Shown here one piece after another: positions 1 through 8,373 of a DNA stretch of 14,741 nucleotides. How positions within the stretch are numbered: position 1 is the stretch's first letter; every line of letters starts with the position of its first letter. Origin of the DNA: Acidimicrobiia bacterium. GTDB taxonomy: Bacteria; Actinomycetota; Acidimicrobiia; Acidimicrobiales; Ilumatobacteraceae. Position numbers and translations under genes: made by a program. The stretch covers positions 1-14,741 of the forward strand of contig JAUHYJ010000021.1 of NCBI GenBank assembly GCA_030425785.1. Direction: 5' to 3'. A model generated the notes under the pieces. The model did no database searches, had not been told where the DNA came from, and saw only the letters and a list, made by a program, of their open reading frames with translations.

Positions 1-2080
1 CCGCCTGATCGACGACCTCGAGCTGCTCGACTGGACCGACGCCATCAAGGCGATGCAGCGCAACTGGATCGGCCGCAGCCACGGCGCCAACGTCCACTTC
101 CCCATCACGACGACCGACGGCTCGGCCGGCGACATCACCGTGTTCACGACGCGTCCCGACACCCTGTTCGGCGCCACGTTCATGGTGCTCGCACCCGAGC
201 ACCCCTACGTCGAGACGTTGACGACCCCCGACCAGGCCGACGCCGTGGCCGCGTACCGGACCGCCGCGGCTGCGAAGAAGGACGTCGACCGTCAGGACGA
301 GAACCGCGAGAAGACCGGCGTGTTCACCGGCTCGTACGCCACGAACCCGTTGAACGGCGAGCCGATCCCGATCTGGATCGCCGACTACGTGCTGATGGGA
401 TACGGCACCGGGGCGATCATGGCCGTGCCGGCGGGCGACCAGCGCGACTTCGAGTTCGCCCGGAAGTTCGGCCTCGACATCGTCGCCATCCAGGAACCCC
501 CCGCCGCCTGGTTCGAGGCACACGGCATCGAGCCGTCGGTCGACACGGCGACCTGGCCCGAGGCGTTCGTGGGCGACGCGCCGTACGTCAACTCGACCAA
601 CGAGACGCTCGACCTGTCCGGCGTGTCCACGAAGGCCGACGGTGTCGCCATGACCAACGCCTGGCTCGACGCCAACGGCCACGGCGAGGCGACGATCACC
701 TACAAGCTGCGCGACTGGCTGTTCAGCCGTCAGCGGTACTGGGGCGAGCCGTTCCCGATCGTGTACGACGAGGCCGGGTTCCCCCACACCCTGCCCGACG
801 ACATGCTGCCGGTCGAGCTGCCCGAGACCGACAGCTTCTCGCCGCGCACGTTCGACCCCGACGACGCCGAGACCGAACCGGAGAGTCCGCTGTCGCGCCT
901 GACCGACTGGGTGAACGTCACCCTCGACCTGGGCGACGGCCCGCAGCAGTACCGGCGTGACACCAACGTCATGCCGCAGTGGGCCGGCTCGTGCTGGTAC
1001 CAGCTGCGCTACTGCGACCCGACCAACGAGCAGGTCTTCGTCGACCCCGCCGTCGAGGCGTACTGGACGGGCCCGCGGCCCGACGTCCGCCCCGACCACC
1101 CGGGCGGCGTCGATCTGTACGTGGGTGGCGTCGAGCACGCCGTGCTGCACCTGCTGTACGCCCGCTTCTGGCACAAGGTGCTCTACGACCTGGGTCACCT
1201 GTCGTCGAAGGAGCCGTACGCCCGCCTGTTCAACCAGGGCTACGTGCAGGCCTACGCGTACACCGACGCGCGTGGCGTCTACGTCGACGCCAAGGACGTG
1301 GTCGAACGGGACGGCCAGTACTACCTGATCACCGACGACGGTGAGCAGCGGGTCGATCGCGAGTACGGCAAGATGGGCAAGAGCCTGAAGAACTCGGTGA
1401 GCCCCGACGAGATGTACGAGGCGTACGGCGCCGACACCCTCCGCCTGTACGAGATGGCGACCGGTCCGCTCGATGCGTCCCGGCCGTGGGAGACCCGCGA
1501 CGTGGTCGGCATGTACCGGTTCCTGCAGCGGCTGTGGCGCAACCTGGTCGACGAGGACACCGGCGAGTGCACGGTCGTCGACGCGCCGGTCGACCAACCG
1601 ATCGACCTGGACCTCACACGCCAGCTGCACCGCACGATCGACACCGTCCGGACCGAGATGGACGCACTGCGGTTCAACACGGCGATCGCGAAGCTGATCG
1701 AGCTCAACAACGCCGTCACCAAGCTGAACAACACCGGCGCGGCGACACCGCGCGCCCTGGCCGAGCCGATGGTGCTGATGGCAGCGCCGTTGGTGCCCCA
1801 CCTGGCCGAGGAGCTGTGGCGCAAGCTCGGCCACGACGACACGGTCACGTACGTGCCGTTCCCCGTCGCGGACGAGCAGTACCTGGTCGACGACACGATC
1901 GAGGTCCCGGTCCAGGTCAACGGCAAGGTGCGCGGTCGCATCACCGTCGCCGCCGACGCTGATCAGGCGACGCTCGAGGCGCTCGCACTGGCCGACGACA
2001 AGGTCGCCGCATCGCTCGACGGAGCGACGCCGAAGAAGGTCATCGTCGTCCCGGGCCGCATGATCAACATCGTGGTCTGA
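1..2080 (+). CDS. leuS: Leucyl-tRNA synthetase, 3' part (5' end outside window)
   Basis: Charges tRNA-Leu with leucine in the cytoplasm and removes misactivated amino acids in its CP1 editing domain. The reading frame is already open at base 2, so the gene begins upstream, and the N-terminal HIGH signature lies outside the window. Visible in order: the CP1 editing domain with the threonine-rich TTRPDTLFG motif (about 149-175) and the [13 protein letters not shown] segment (about 423-461); the return to the Rossmann core ([15 protein letters not shown]); the zinc-free [21 protein letters not shown] stretch; the catalytic signature KMGKS at 1370-1384; the helical anticodon-binding domain; and a C-terminal domain with VQVNGKVRG. 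Glycine replaces the histidine of the textbook AVPxHDQRD motif, and KMGKS replaces KMSKS. As far as I recall, both are usual in actinobacteria. The stop is 5 nt before the next gene, which suggests cotranscription. Confidence 0.98.
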   Translation, partial: RLIDDLELLDWTDAIKAMQRNWIGRSHGANVHFPITTTDGSAGDITVFTTRPDTLFGATFMVLAPEHPYVETLTTPDQADAVAAYRTAAAAKKDVDRQDENREKTGVFTGSYATNPLNGEPIPIWIADYVLMGYGTGAIMAVPAGDQRDFEFARKFGLDIVAIQEPPAAWFEAHGIEPSVDTATWPEAFVGDAPYVNSTNETLDLSGVSTKADGVAMTNAWLDANGHGEATITYKLRDWLFSRQRYWGEPFPIVYDEAGFPHTLPDDMLPVELPETDSFSPRTFDPDDAETEPESPLSRLTDWVNVTLDLGDGPQQYRRDTNVMPQWAGSCWYQLRYCDPTNEQVFVDPAVEAYWTGPRPDVRPDHPGGVDLYVGGVEHAVLHLLYARFWHKVLYDLGHLSSKEPYARLFNQGYVQAYAYTDARGVYVDAKDVVERDGQYYLITDDGEQRVDREYGKMGKSLKNSVSPDEMYEAYGADTLRLYEMATGPLDASRPWETRDVVGMYRFLQRLWRNLVDEDTGECTVVDAPVDQPIDLDLTRQLHRTIDTVRTEMDALRFNTAIAKLIELNNAVTKLNNTGAATPRALAEPMVLMAAPLVPHLAEELWRKLGHDDTVTYVPFPVADEQYLVDDTIEVPVQVNGKVRGRITVAADADQATLEALALADDKVAASLDGATPKKVIVVPGRMINIVV

Positions 2081-2085
2081 GCCGC

Positions 2086-3267
2086 GTGTCCGCGACCGAC
2101 GCCGAGGTCCGACCCGCGCCGGTCATCGCCGCTGCGGTCTCGGCCGCGGTCGCCACCGCGCTGCCCGGCTTCCTGGTCGGCGCGCTCGCCGTCCAGGTCC
2201 GCGCCGAGTTCGACGTCTCGACGGCCCGCTACGGCTGGGCGATGAGCGGCTATTTCCTCGCGGCCACCATCGGCTCCGTGCTGCTCGGTCGGCTCGCTCA
2301 ACGGATCGGACCGCGCCGCCAACTGGTCGGGGCACTGCTCGCCGCCGCCGTCGCGAACGTCCTGGTCGCATCCGCGGCCCGGTCGTTCGGTGCGCTGGTC
2401 GCCCTGCTCGCCGTCGCCGGGCTGTGCAACGCCGGCTGCCAGACCGCGGTCAACCTGGCGCTCGCCCGGGCCGGGCTGCCGCGCCTCGGGCTGGCGATCG
2501 CGATCAAGCAGTCGAGCATGCCGAGTGCGTCGATGCTGGCCGGCATCGCGGTCCCGGCCGTCGCGCTCACCGTCGGCTGGCGATGGGCGTTCGTCGCCGT
2601 CGCTGCGATCACCGTCGTCGCGGCCGGTGTCGTTGCTCGCATCGTCGCGTCGAACGGATCAGCGCCCGTGGGCGGGGCAGCTGCGGCGACGCACCCGGCG
2701 CACGACGCCGCCGAGGGATCGTCGACCATCGCGCTCGTGGGGGCCGCCGTGGCCTGCGCATTCCTCGCCTTCGGCGCCGGCGCCCTCAACGCGTGGGTCG
2801 TCTCGTCCGGCGTCGATGCCGGTCTCGGGGAGGGCGCCGCCGGGCTGATGCTGTCGGCCGGTGCCGCGCTCGGCGTCGCGATCAGGCTCGCGTGGGGCAC
2901 GCGCCTCGACACCCTCGACCTGCTGCCGTTCCGCGTGGGCGGGCTGATGGCGCTGGCCGGATCGGTCGGCGTCGCACTGCTCGCCGTGCGGTCGGTGCCG
3001 GTGCACCTCGTCGCGACCGCCATCGGCTTCGCCGGCGGCTGGATCTGGCCGGTGTTCACCAACTTCGGCGTCATCCGCGCCAACGTCGGCCGGGCGGCGG
3101 CGGCAACGGGCGTCAGCCAGACGGGCGTCTACGTCGGCGTCTTCGTCGCCCCACTCGCCACCGGCGCCCTGATCGAGCGGGTCGGCTACGGCCCGATGTG
3201 GCTCGTCACCGCGGCGGCGATGGGCACGGGGGCGGTCATCGCCGTCCGGATCGCGCATCACTTCTAG
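2086..3267 (+). CDS. MFS transporter (CynX-like 12-TM permease)
   Basis: Inner-membrane permease of the major facilitator superfamily, 393 residues, close to the usual 390-420. The protein is almost entirely hydrophobic helices with short loops. The motif A loop between TM2 and TM3 is seen as GRLAQRIGPRRQ (residues 68-79). A soluble, alanine-rich central loop (about 190-213) divides the two six-helix halves. The KQSSMPSASMLAG segment (141-153) in the fifth helix resembles the CynX/NarK-like branch. The substrate cannot be told from sequence. The GTG start at 2086 is chosen because it lies 5 nt after the leuS stop and the first helix follows within about 12 residues. The gene probably depends on leuS transcription, since there is no room for its own promoter. 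Confidence 0.93.
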   Translation: MSATDAEVRPAPVIAAAVSAAVATALPGFLVGALAVQVRAEFDVSTARYGWAMSGYFLAATIGSVLLGRLAQRIGPRRQLVGALLAAAVANVLVASAARSFGALVALLAVAGLCNAGCQTAVNLALARAGLPRLGLAIAIKQSSMPSASMLAGIAVPAVALTVGWRWAFVAVAAITVVAAGVVARIVASNGSAPVGGAAAATHPAHDAAEGSSTIALVGAAVACAFLAFGAGALNAWVVSSGVDAGLGEGAAGLMLSAGAALGVAIRLAWGTRLDTLDLLPFRVGGLMALAGSVGVALLAVRSVPVHLVATAIGFAGGWIWPVFTNFGVIRANVGRAAAATGVSQTGVYVGVFVAPLATGALIERVGYGPMWLVTAAAMGTGAVIAVRIAHHF

Positions 3268-3275
3268 TGCGCTGA

Positions 3276-3292
3276 TCGCCCGTCGCGGGCGA
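3276..3292. terminator. Hairpin after MFS gene
   Basis: TCGCCCG and CGGGCGA form a perfect 7-bp stem with a 3-nt loop, 8 nt after the MFS stop codon. No T-tract follows directly; the nearest T-run is at 3321-3325. It may mark the end of the leuS-MFS transcript, but it is not a canonical Rho-independent terminator. Confidence 0.4.
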
Positions 3293-3367
3293 GAACACGG
3301 CAATCGCGTCGTTCGGGACCTTTTTCCCTGGACTTCTGCGCGCCACGGCGCGACCATGAATCCAACA

Positions 3368-3482
3368 GCAGATCCACGAGGCGCACACAGGGGAAACAGA
3401 CCCACGACACCGGTACCGGCGAACGTGGCACCTGATCCCGAAACCGACACCGAGTTGTACGGAAAACGCCTCGTGGATCTGC
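3368..3482. repeat. Perfect 16-bp inverted repeat with 83-bp interior
   Basis: The left arm GCAGATCCACGAGGCG (3368-3383) is the exact reverse complement of the right arm CGCCTCGTGGATCTGC (3467-3482). The 83-bp interior is visibly richer in A than the surrounding DNA and contains the palindrome CCGGTACCGG at 3410-3419. No target-site duplication is evident at the outer edges. It could be a small non-autonomous element, a structured RNA in the 3' tail of either convergent transcript, or a protein-binding site. The repeat is read directly from the sequence; its role is unknown. Confidence 0.75.
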
Positions 3483-3500
3483 CCGCGTCCGGGCTCGCGT

Positions 3501-3530
3501 CCACGAGGACGTCGCTCCACGAGGACGTCG

Positions 3531-3548
<18 letters not shown>
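3501..3548. repeat. 16-bp tandem repeat (3 copies) over the aminotransferase stop codon
   Basis: CCACGAGGACGTCGCT occurs perfectly at 3501-3516 and 3517-3532. A diverged third copy, ACACGAGGACGTCGTC, lies at 3533-3548. Only the third copy is coding: it holds the last codons of the minus-strand aminotransferase, whose TAG stop (3531-3533) sits at the junction. In the two downstream copies the matching triplet reads GAG rather than TAG. The array therefore looks like a duplication of the gene's 3' end into the intergenic DNA, or an extended C-terminus cut short by a GAG-to-TAG change. Confidence 0.8.
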
Positions 3549-4625
<1,077 letters not shown>

Positions 4626-4631
4626 GCGGCC

Positions 4632-4637
4632 ACGGTA
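4632..4637 (-). promoter_or_regulatory. -10 box for leaderless aminotransferase transcript
   Basis: On the minus strand TACCGT (TANNNT) ends 6 nt before the aminotransferase ATG. This spacing would put the transcription start at or next to the start codon, as in the leaderless transcripts common in actinobacteria. No clear -35 element is seen. Confidence 0.4.
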
Positions 4638-4723
4638 CCGGTTCGGCGGACGCCGCTTCCTGGTGCCGTTCGCAGCTGGGCATCGCGCCCTGCGGCACTG
4701 GGGCGGACGAACCGGGCCCGAAC

Positions 4724-4729
4724 TACTCT
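4724..4729 (+). promoter_or_regulatory. -10 box for leaderless CoA ligase transcript
   Basis: TACTCT (TANNNT) lies exactly 7 nt before the ATG at 4737, and there is no Shine-Dalgarno sequence in the gap. Both points fit a leaderless mRNA starting at the A of the start codon. No good -35 hexamer is visible. It shares the 111-bp divergent region with the aminotransferase promoter. Confidence 0.4.
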
Positions 4730-4736
4730 GCGGCAC

Positions 4737-6284
4737 ATGATCATCCATCGCAGCCCGATGCCCGACATCGAGATCCCCGACGTCACGATCACGGCGCACG
4801 TGCTCCGACATGCGACCACCAAGCCCGACCATCCGGCGTTGATCGACGGACCGAGCGGCCGGACGTACACCTTCGCCCAGCTCAGCGACGCCATTCACCG
4901 TTTCGCCGGGGGGCTCGCAGCACGCGGCTTCGGCAAGGGCGACGTGCTCGCACTGATGGCGCCCAACATTCCCGAGTACGCCATCGTCTTCCACGGGGTG
5001 GCGGTCGCCGGTGGCACGGTCACGACCGTCAACCCGACGTACGGCGCCGAGGAGGTCCGGTTCCAGCTCAACGACGCCGGCGCGACCGAGCTCATCACGA
5101 TCGGGATGTTCGCCGAGACGGCCGCCGCCGCCATCGAGGGCACGCGCGTGTCGGAGATCATGACGCTCGACGGTGCCGACGGCACGATCAACGCGATCGA
5201 ACTGCTCGCCGCCGACCCGATCGAGCAGGTCCCCGTCGACGTGGCGAACGACGTCGTCGTGCTGCCCTACTCCTCGGGCACGACCGGCCTGCCGAAGGGG
5301 GTGATGCTCACCCACCGCAACCTGGTCGCGAACTGCCTGCAGACCGAGCCGTGCATCAACGCGACCGACGACGAGGTCGCGCTCGCCTTCCTGCCCTTCT
5401 TCCACATCTACGGCATGCAGGTGCTGATGAACCTGGCCCTGTCGACCGGTGCGACCGTCGTCACGATGCCGCGCTTCGATCTCGAGCAGTCGCTCGAGCT
5501 CACGCAGCGCCACAAGGTCACCCGCTTCTACGCGGTGCCGCCCGTCGTGCTCGCCCTGGCGAAGCACCCGCTCGTCGACCAGTACGACCTGTCGAGCGTC
5601 GTCCAGGTGTTCTCGGGCGCGGCGCCGCTCGGCGCCGACCTGGCGGCACAGGCGTCCGAGCGGCTCGGTTGCGAGGTGGTGCAGGGCTATGGCATGACCG
5701 AGCTCAGCCCGGTCAGCCACTGCACGGTCGAGGGCGACTTCCGCCCCGGCACCTCGGGGGTCACGGTCGGCAGCACCGAGATCCGTCTCGTCGACCCCGA
5801 CACCGGCGAGGACAAGGGCGTCGGCGAGGAGGGCGAGCTCTGGGTCCGCGGGCCACAGGTGATGAAGGGCTACCTCAACAACGACGAGGCGACGAAGATC
5901 ACCATCGACGATGACGGTTGGCTGCACACCGGCGACGTCGCCGTCCTCGACGAGCACCATCACGTGTCGATCGTCGACCGGGTCAAGGAGCTCATCAAGT
6001 ACAAGGGCTTCCAGGTGCCACCCGCCGAGCTCGAGGCATTGCTCGTCGCGCACCCGAAGGTCGCCGACGTCGCCGTGATCGGTGTCCCCGACGACGAAGC
6101 AGGCGAGCTCCCGAAGGCCTTCGTGGTGCCGGCGCCCGGCGCCGACGTCACCGCCGAAGAGCTGCAGGAGCACGTGGCCGAGCACGTCGCCGGCTACAAG
6201 AAGATCCGCCAGGTCGAGTTCGTCGACGAGATCCCGAAGTCGCCGAGCGGCAAGATCCTCCGCCGCATGCTGCGCGACGGGTGA
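4737..6284 (+). CDS. AMP-forming acyl/aryl-CoA ligase (4-coumarate-CoA ligase type)
   Basis: Cytoplasmic ANL-superfamily enzyme, 515 residues. It activates a carboxylic acid with ATP to an acyl-adenylate and then transfers it to coenzyme A. Motifs in order: the P-loop YSSGTTGLPKGV (178-189); FFHIYGM (221-227), at the 4CL-like acyl site; GYGMTELSP (317-325); GWLHTGD with D400 binding the ribose; the hinge segment DRVKELIKYKGFQV (414-427); and the C-terminal PKSPSGKILRR with the catalytic lysine K506. All key residues are present. The layout fits 4-coumarate-CoA ligase and medium/long-chain FadD relatives; the sequence does not decide which acid is used. ATG 4737 is preferred over ATG 4758 (residue 8) because of the -10 box 7 nt upstream. 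The nearby crotonase gene would fit a shared role in acyl-CoA metabolism, but the two are separated by the minus-strand glycosylase gene. Confidence 0.95.
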   Translation: MIIHRSPMPDIEIPDVTITAHVLRHATTKPDHPALIDGPSGRTYTFAQLSDAIHRFAGGLAARGFGKGDVLALMAPNIPEYAIVFHGVAVAGGTVTTVNPTYGAEEVRFQLNDAGATELITIGMFAETAAAAIEGTRVSEIMTLDGADGTINAIELLAADPIEQVPVDVANDVVVLPYSSGTTGLPKGVMLTHRNLVANCLQTEPCINATDDEVALAFLPFFHIYGMQVLMNLALSTGATVVTMPRFDLEQSLELTQRHKVTRFYAVPPVVLALAKHPLVDQYDLSSVVQVFSGAAPLGADLAAQASERLGCEVVQGYGMTELSPVSHCTVEGDFRPGTSGVTVGSTEIRLVDPDTGEDKGVGEEGELWVRGPQVMKGYLNNDEATKITIDDDGWLHTGDVAVLDEHHHVSIVDRVKELIKYKGFQVPPAELEALLVAHPKVADVAVIGVPDDEAGELPKAFVVPAPGADVTAEELQEHVAEHVAGYKKIRQVEFVDEIPKSPSGKILRRMLRDG

Positions 6285-6522
6285 CGCCCGGCCCACACGA
6301 CACACACCGTGGGTGAGACGTCGACCGCTCGACGGCGTCGACGGCCCTCCCTGCTCCAGGATCGCTCGAGACCGTCGCGAGGCGCAGACGGGCATGACCC
6401 CGGTTCGCTCCCGTGCGCAGCCGCGTCCTGCTCGGTGAACGTCCCGCTGCGCTTCCGGGTGAGGGCCAGCGTTCAGCGGGCCAGCCGGCCCACCGATCAC
6501 GTGCCGCCACGAACCGCCCCGC
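6285..6522. other. Intergenic region between convergent genes with hairpins
   Basis: 238 bp separate the CoA ligase and DNA glycosylase genes, which converge. I see no gene. Two possible stem-loops follow the ligase stop: CCCAC/GTGGG (6292-6296 with 6309-6313, 12-nt loop) and CGTCGA-CCGC-TCGACG (6319-6334, 6-bp stem, tetraloop). Neither is followed by a T-tract. The rest is featureless GC-rich sequence with short open frames that show no recognisable protein features. Confidence 0.5.
6319..6334. terminator. Possible hairpin terminator
   Basis: CGTCGA (6319-6324) and TCGACG (6329-6334) pair around the loop CCGC, 34 nt after the CoA ligase stop. A 7-bp alternative pairing uses CGTCGAC (6319-6325) with GTCGACG (6337-6343). 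There is no U-tract, so the terminator role is tentative. Confidence 0.25.
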
Positions 6523-7404
6523 TCACCCGGGCGGCTGGTCGCGCCAGGGCAACACGGGGTCGCGCATCGCGGGGTGCAGTGCGAGCAACCGCCGAATCCG
6601 TGCACTGTCGACGGCGGCGGCATCGGCACGGGGCTGGCACGTGTCGCACCAGGTGATCGATCTCCCCCACGGCGTCGAACGCTCGTCGGCATACCCGAGG
6701 CGGTCGCCGCACACCGGGCACGGTCGTCGCCCGCGCCCGTGCATCCAACGCGCATCGGTGTCCAGCCGCCGCCCCGTCGTGTTCTGGCGGCGCAGCCGAG
6801 CATTGGCCCGGATGAGCGCAGTACCCGTCGCTGCGAGCGCGACCAGATCGTCGACGGTGCCGACGGGCTGGAACGGGTGCACGCCCGCGATGAACGGCAC
6901 GTCGTTCGCATAGACGTTGCCGAAGCCGGCGACCCGGCGTTGGTCGAGCAGGGCACCTGCGAGTGGTGTCTCGCCGGTGCGTGCCAGCCGTGTCGCGACG
7001 TCGGTCGGGTCGGGTGGCCCGGCGGTCGCGCACAGGTCGGGCCCGAGGTGCTCGGTCACGGCGTGCTCGTCGGCGGTCCGGATCAGCTCGAGCACCGGTA
7101 CCGATTCGCCGATCAGCGGACCGGACGTCAGCCACAACTCGATCCGGCGCTTCCACTCCGGCGCGGTCGACCGGCGACCGACCTGGAAGGTCCCGTCCAT
7201 CTTCAGGTGCACATGCAGCGAGCGGGCGTCGTCGAAGCGCACGAACAGGTGCTTGCCGTACGCGTCGGCGTCGACGAGTGTCGTGCCGGCCAGGTCGCGC
7301 CCGGCAAGGCGGGGGTCGCGCATCACCGACCGCTCGACGCGTTCGCCGGCGAAGCGTTCGTTGATGCGATCGGCGAGGATTCGGAGGGTGTCGCCCTCGG
7401 GCAC
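6523..7404 (-). CDS. nei: Nei/Fpg-family DNA glycosylase (endonuclease VIII-like)
   Basis: Base-excision repair enzyme, 293 residues. It removes oxidised bases and cuts the DNA backbone at the resulting abasic site by beta/delta elimination. The mature N-terminus PEGDT carries the nucleophilic Pro2 and Glu3 (here MPEGDTLRILAD). Lys51, in the AYGKHLF beta-hairpin, is the conserved elimination residue. The helix-two-turn-helix segment ALLDQRRVAGFGNVYANDV (151-169) binds the phosphate backbone. A C-terminal zinc finger is formed by C229, C232, C253 and C256, with R248 in WGRSITWC at the intercalating-arginine position. All functional elements are present. PEGDT rather than PELPE places it with Nei rather than Fpg/MutM; in mycobacteria such proteins are called Nei1/Nei2. 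The GTG start at 7404 is fixed by the catalytic proline that must follow it, and a -10 box lies 7 nt upstream. Confidence 0.95.
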   Translation of the reverse strand: MPEGDTLRILADRINERFAGERVERSVMRDPRLAGRDLAGTTLVDADAYGKHLFVRFDDARSLHVHLKMDGTFQVGRRSTAPEWKRRIELWLTSGPLIGESVPVLELIRTADEHAVTEHLGPDLCATAGPPDPTDVATRLARTGETPLAGALLDQRRVAGFGNVYANDVPFIAGVHPFQPVGTVDDLVALAATGTALIRANARLRRQNTTGRRLDTDARWMHGRGRRPCPVCGDRLGYADERSTPWGRSITWCDTCQPRADAAAVDSARIRRLLALHPAMRDPVLPWRDQPPG

Positions 7405-7411
7405 GTCGCCG

Positions 7412-7417
7412 ATCGTA
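7412..7417 (-). promoter_or_regulatory. -10 box for leaderless glycosylase transcript
   Basis: On the minus strand TACGAT (TANNNT) is followed by exactly 7 nt and then the GTG start codon, which is fixed independently by the catalytic Pro2. This makes it the best supported of the leaderless-type promoters in the window. Confidence 0.5.
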
Positions 7418-7426
7418 CGGGTTACG

Positions 7427-7432
7427 TAGCGT
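7427..7432 (+). promoter_or_regulatory. -10 box upstream of crotonase gene
   Basis: TAGCGT (TANNNT) is followed by 7 nt and an ATG at 7440. That ATG opens only an 8-residue frame (MRAARHEH, stop at 7464-7466), which overlaps the crotonase ATG at 7456 in another frame. If transcription starts near 7440, the crotonase mRNA would have a leader of about 16 nt containing the purine-rich GAGAGCGGCGAGA, which could serve as a weak ribosome-binding site. Confidence 0.35.
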
Positions 7433-7455
7433 CGCGCTCATGAGAGCGGCGAGAC

Positions 7456-8328
7456 ATGAGCACTGACAGCGACCCGACGCACACCGACCCGACGCACACC
7501 GACCCGACGCACACCGACCCGACGCACACCGACACGGTGCACACCGACCCCGTGCACACGGACCCCGTGCACACCGACACACGCGGACCGGTCCGCATCA
7601 TCACGATCGACCGACCCGACGTCCGCAACGCGGTCGACCGGCCGACGGCCGACGCGCTCGCCGCCGCGTTCACCGATGCCGAGGCCGATGACGACATCTC
7701 GGTCACCGTCCTCACCGGCGCCGGCGGGACCTTCTGCGCCGGCGCCGACCTGAAAGGACTCTCGGAGGGTCGCGGCAACCGTGTGCTCGACGACATGACC
7801 GCCGCCGGACCGATGGGCCCGAGCCGGATGGTGTTCGCCAAGCCGGTCATCGCAGCGGTCGAGGGGTTCGCGGTCGCCGGCGGGCTCGAGCTGGCACTGA
7901 TGTGCGACCTGCGCGTGGCCGCCACCGACGCCGTGTTCGGTGTCTACTGCCGACGATGGGGCGTGCCGCTCATCGACGGCGGCACCGTGCGGCTCCCGCG
8001 CATGATCGGCCACAGCCACGCACTCGACCTGATCATCACCGGCCGCGGCGTCAGCGGTGACGAAGCGCAGCGGATGGGCCTCGCCAATCGGCTCACCGAG
8101 CCCGGCAGCGCACTCGCGGGCGCGATCGAGCTGGCCGCGCAGGTCGCGGCGTTCCCACAGCTGTGCATGCGCTCCGATCGCCGGTCGAGCTACGAGCAGT
8201 GGGACCTGTCGTTCGCCGACGCCATGGCCAACGAGACCCAGCTCGGCTTGGCCGTGATCGACAGCGGTGAAACCCTCGACGGCGCGACCCGCTTCGCCGA
8301 CGGCGCCGGCCGCCACGGCGCCTTCTGA
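7456..8328 (+). CDS. Crotonase-fold (enoyl-CoA hydratase/isomerase family) protein with repetitive N-terminus
   Basis: Crotonase-superfamily protein, 290 residues, acting on an acyl-CoA thioester in the cytoplasm. The fold is seen from GPVRIITIDRPDVRNAVD (44-61) onward: the first oxyanion-hole segment CAGADLKGL (94-102), the second GFAVAGGLELALMCDLRVA (137-155), and CRRWGVPLIDGGTVRLPR (165-182). Glu145 in AGGLE matches the first catalytic glutamate of rat crotonase. The second (E164, in FGQPEI) is aligned with Cys165 in FGVYCRR, so classical hydration is doubtful; the RRWGVPLIDGG signature marks a common but poorly characterised subgroup. Residues 6-40 are seven pentapeptides of the type DPTHT, absent from ordinary crotonases. 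ATG 7456 is the apparent start, but GTG codons inside the repeats (7537, 7552, 7567) could start a protein of normal length, leaving the repeats untranslated or partly translated. Confidence 0.9.
   Translation: MSTDSDPTHTDPTHTDPTHTDPTHTDTVHTDPVHTDPVHTDTRGPVRIITIDRPDVRNAVDRPTADALAAAFTDAEADDDISVTVLTGAGGTFCAGADLKGLSEGRGNRVLDDMTAAGPMGPSRMVFAKPVIAAVEGFAVAGGLELALMCDLRVAATDAVFGVYCRRWGVPLIDGGTVRLPRMIGHSHALDLIITGRGVSGDEAQRMGLANRLTEPGSALAGAIELAAQVAAFPQLCMRSDRRSSYEQWDLSFADAMANETQLGLAVIDSGETLDGATRFADGAGRHGAF
7471..7575 (+). repeat. 15-bp tandem repeat, 7 copies (DPTHT/DPVHT pentapeptides)
   Basis: Four identical copies of GACCCGACGCACACC (7471-7530) are followed by three diverged ones (7531-7575), giving DPTHT x4, DTVHT, DPVHT, DPVHT. 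The unit length keeps the reading frame. Identity of the first four copies suggests recent slippage expansion. The differences among the later copies change amino acids, unlike the S8 peptidase repeat in this window. The encoded stretch has a histidine every five residues. Confidence 0.9.
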
Positions 8329-8346
8329 CGGTTCGGGGTCCGACGT

Positions 8347-8356
8347 TCAGGCCTGA
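8347..8356. other. 10-bp palindrome between convergent genes
   Basis: TCAGGCCTGA is a perfect palindrome in the 45-bp gap between the crotonase and TPR-CHAT genes. It is flanked by near-repeats of ACGTTC and TTCGGGG (8332-8365). It may help end one or both transcripts, but there is no T-tract and no other support. Confidence 0.25.
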
Positions 8357-8373
8357 CGTTCGGGGCCCGGTGT

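Larger units (their letters stand above)
3268..3530. other. Intergenic region between convergent genes
   Basis: 263 bp between the MFS gene (plus) and the aminotransferase gene (minus). It holds a terminator-like hairpin, a T-run at 3321-3325, a perfect 16-bp inverted repeat with an A-richer interior, a CCGGTACCGG palindrome at 3410-3419 and the first two copies of a 16-bp tandem repeat. The word TCCACGAGG or its complement recurs several times. No convincing coding frame is seen: short frames here lack a plausible start or recognisable protein features. Confidence 0.6.

Noticed and set aside
423..445. Glycine instead of histidine in the leuS editing motif (AVPAGDQRD) and KMGKS instead of KMSKS.
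   Set aside because: I recall both variants as usual in actinobacterial leucyl-tRNA synthetases, so they are not evidence of an editing defect.
4626..6956. A very long open frame on the minus strand continuing upstream of the aminotransferase, for a total of over 1100 residues.
   Set aside because: Only the part from 4625 down matches a protein family. The rest is antisense to the CoA ligase and runs through the 6285-6522 gap into the glycosylase gene, is Arg/Asp/His-biased as expected for a GC-rich shadow frame, and shows no domain motifs.
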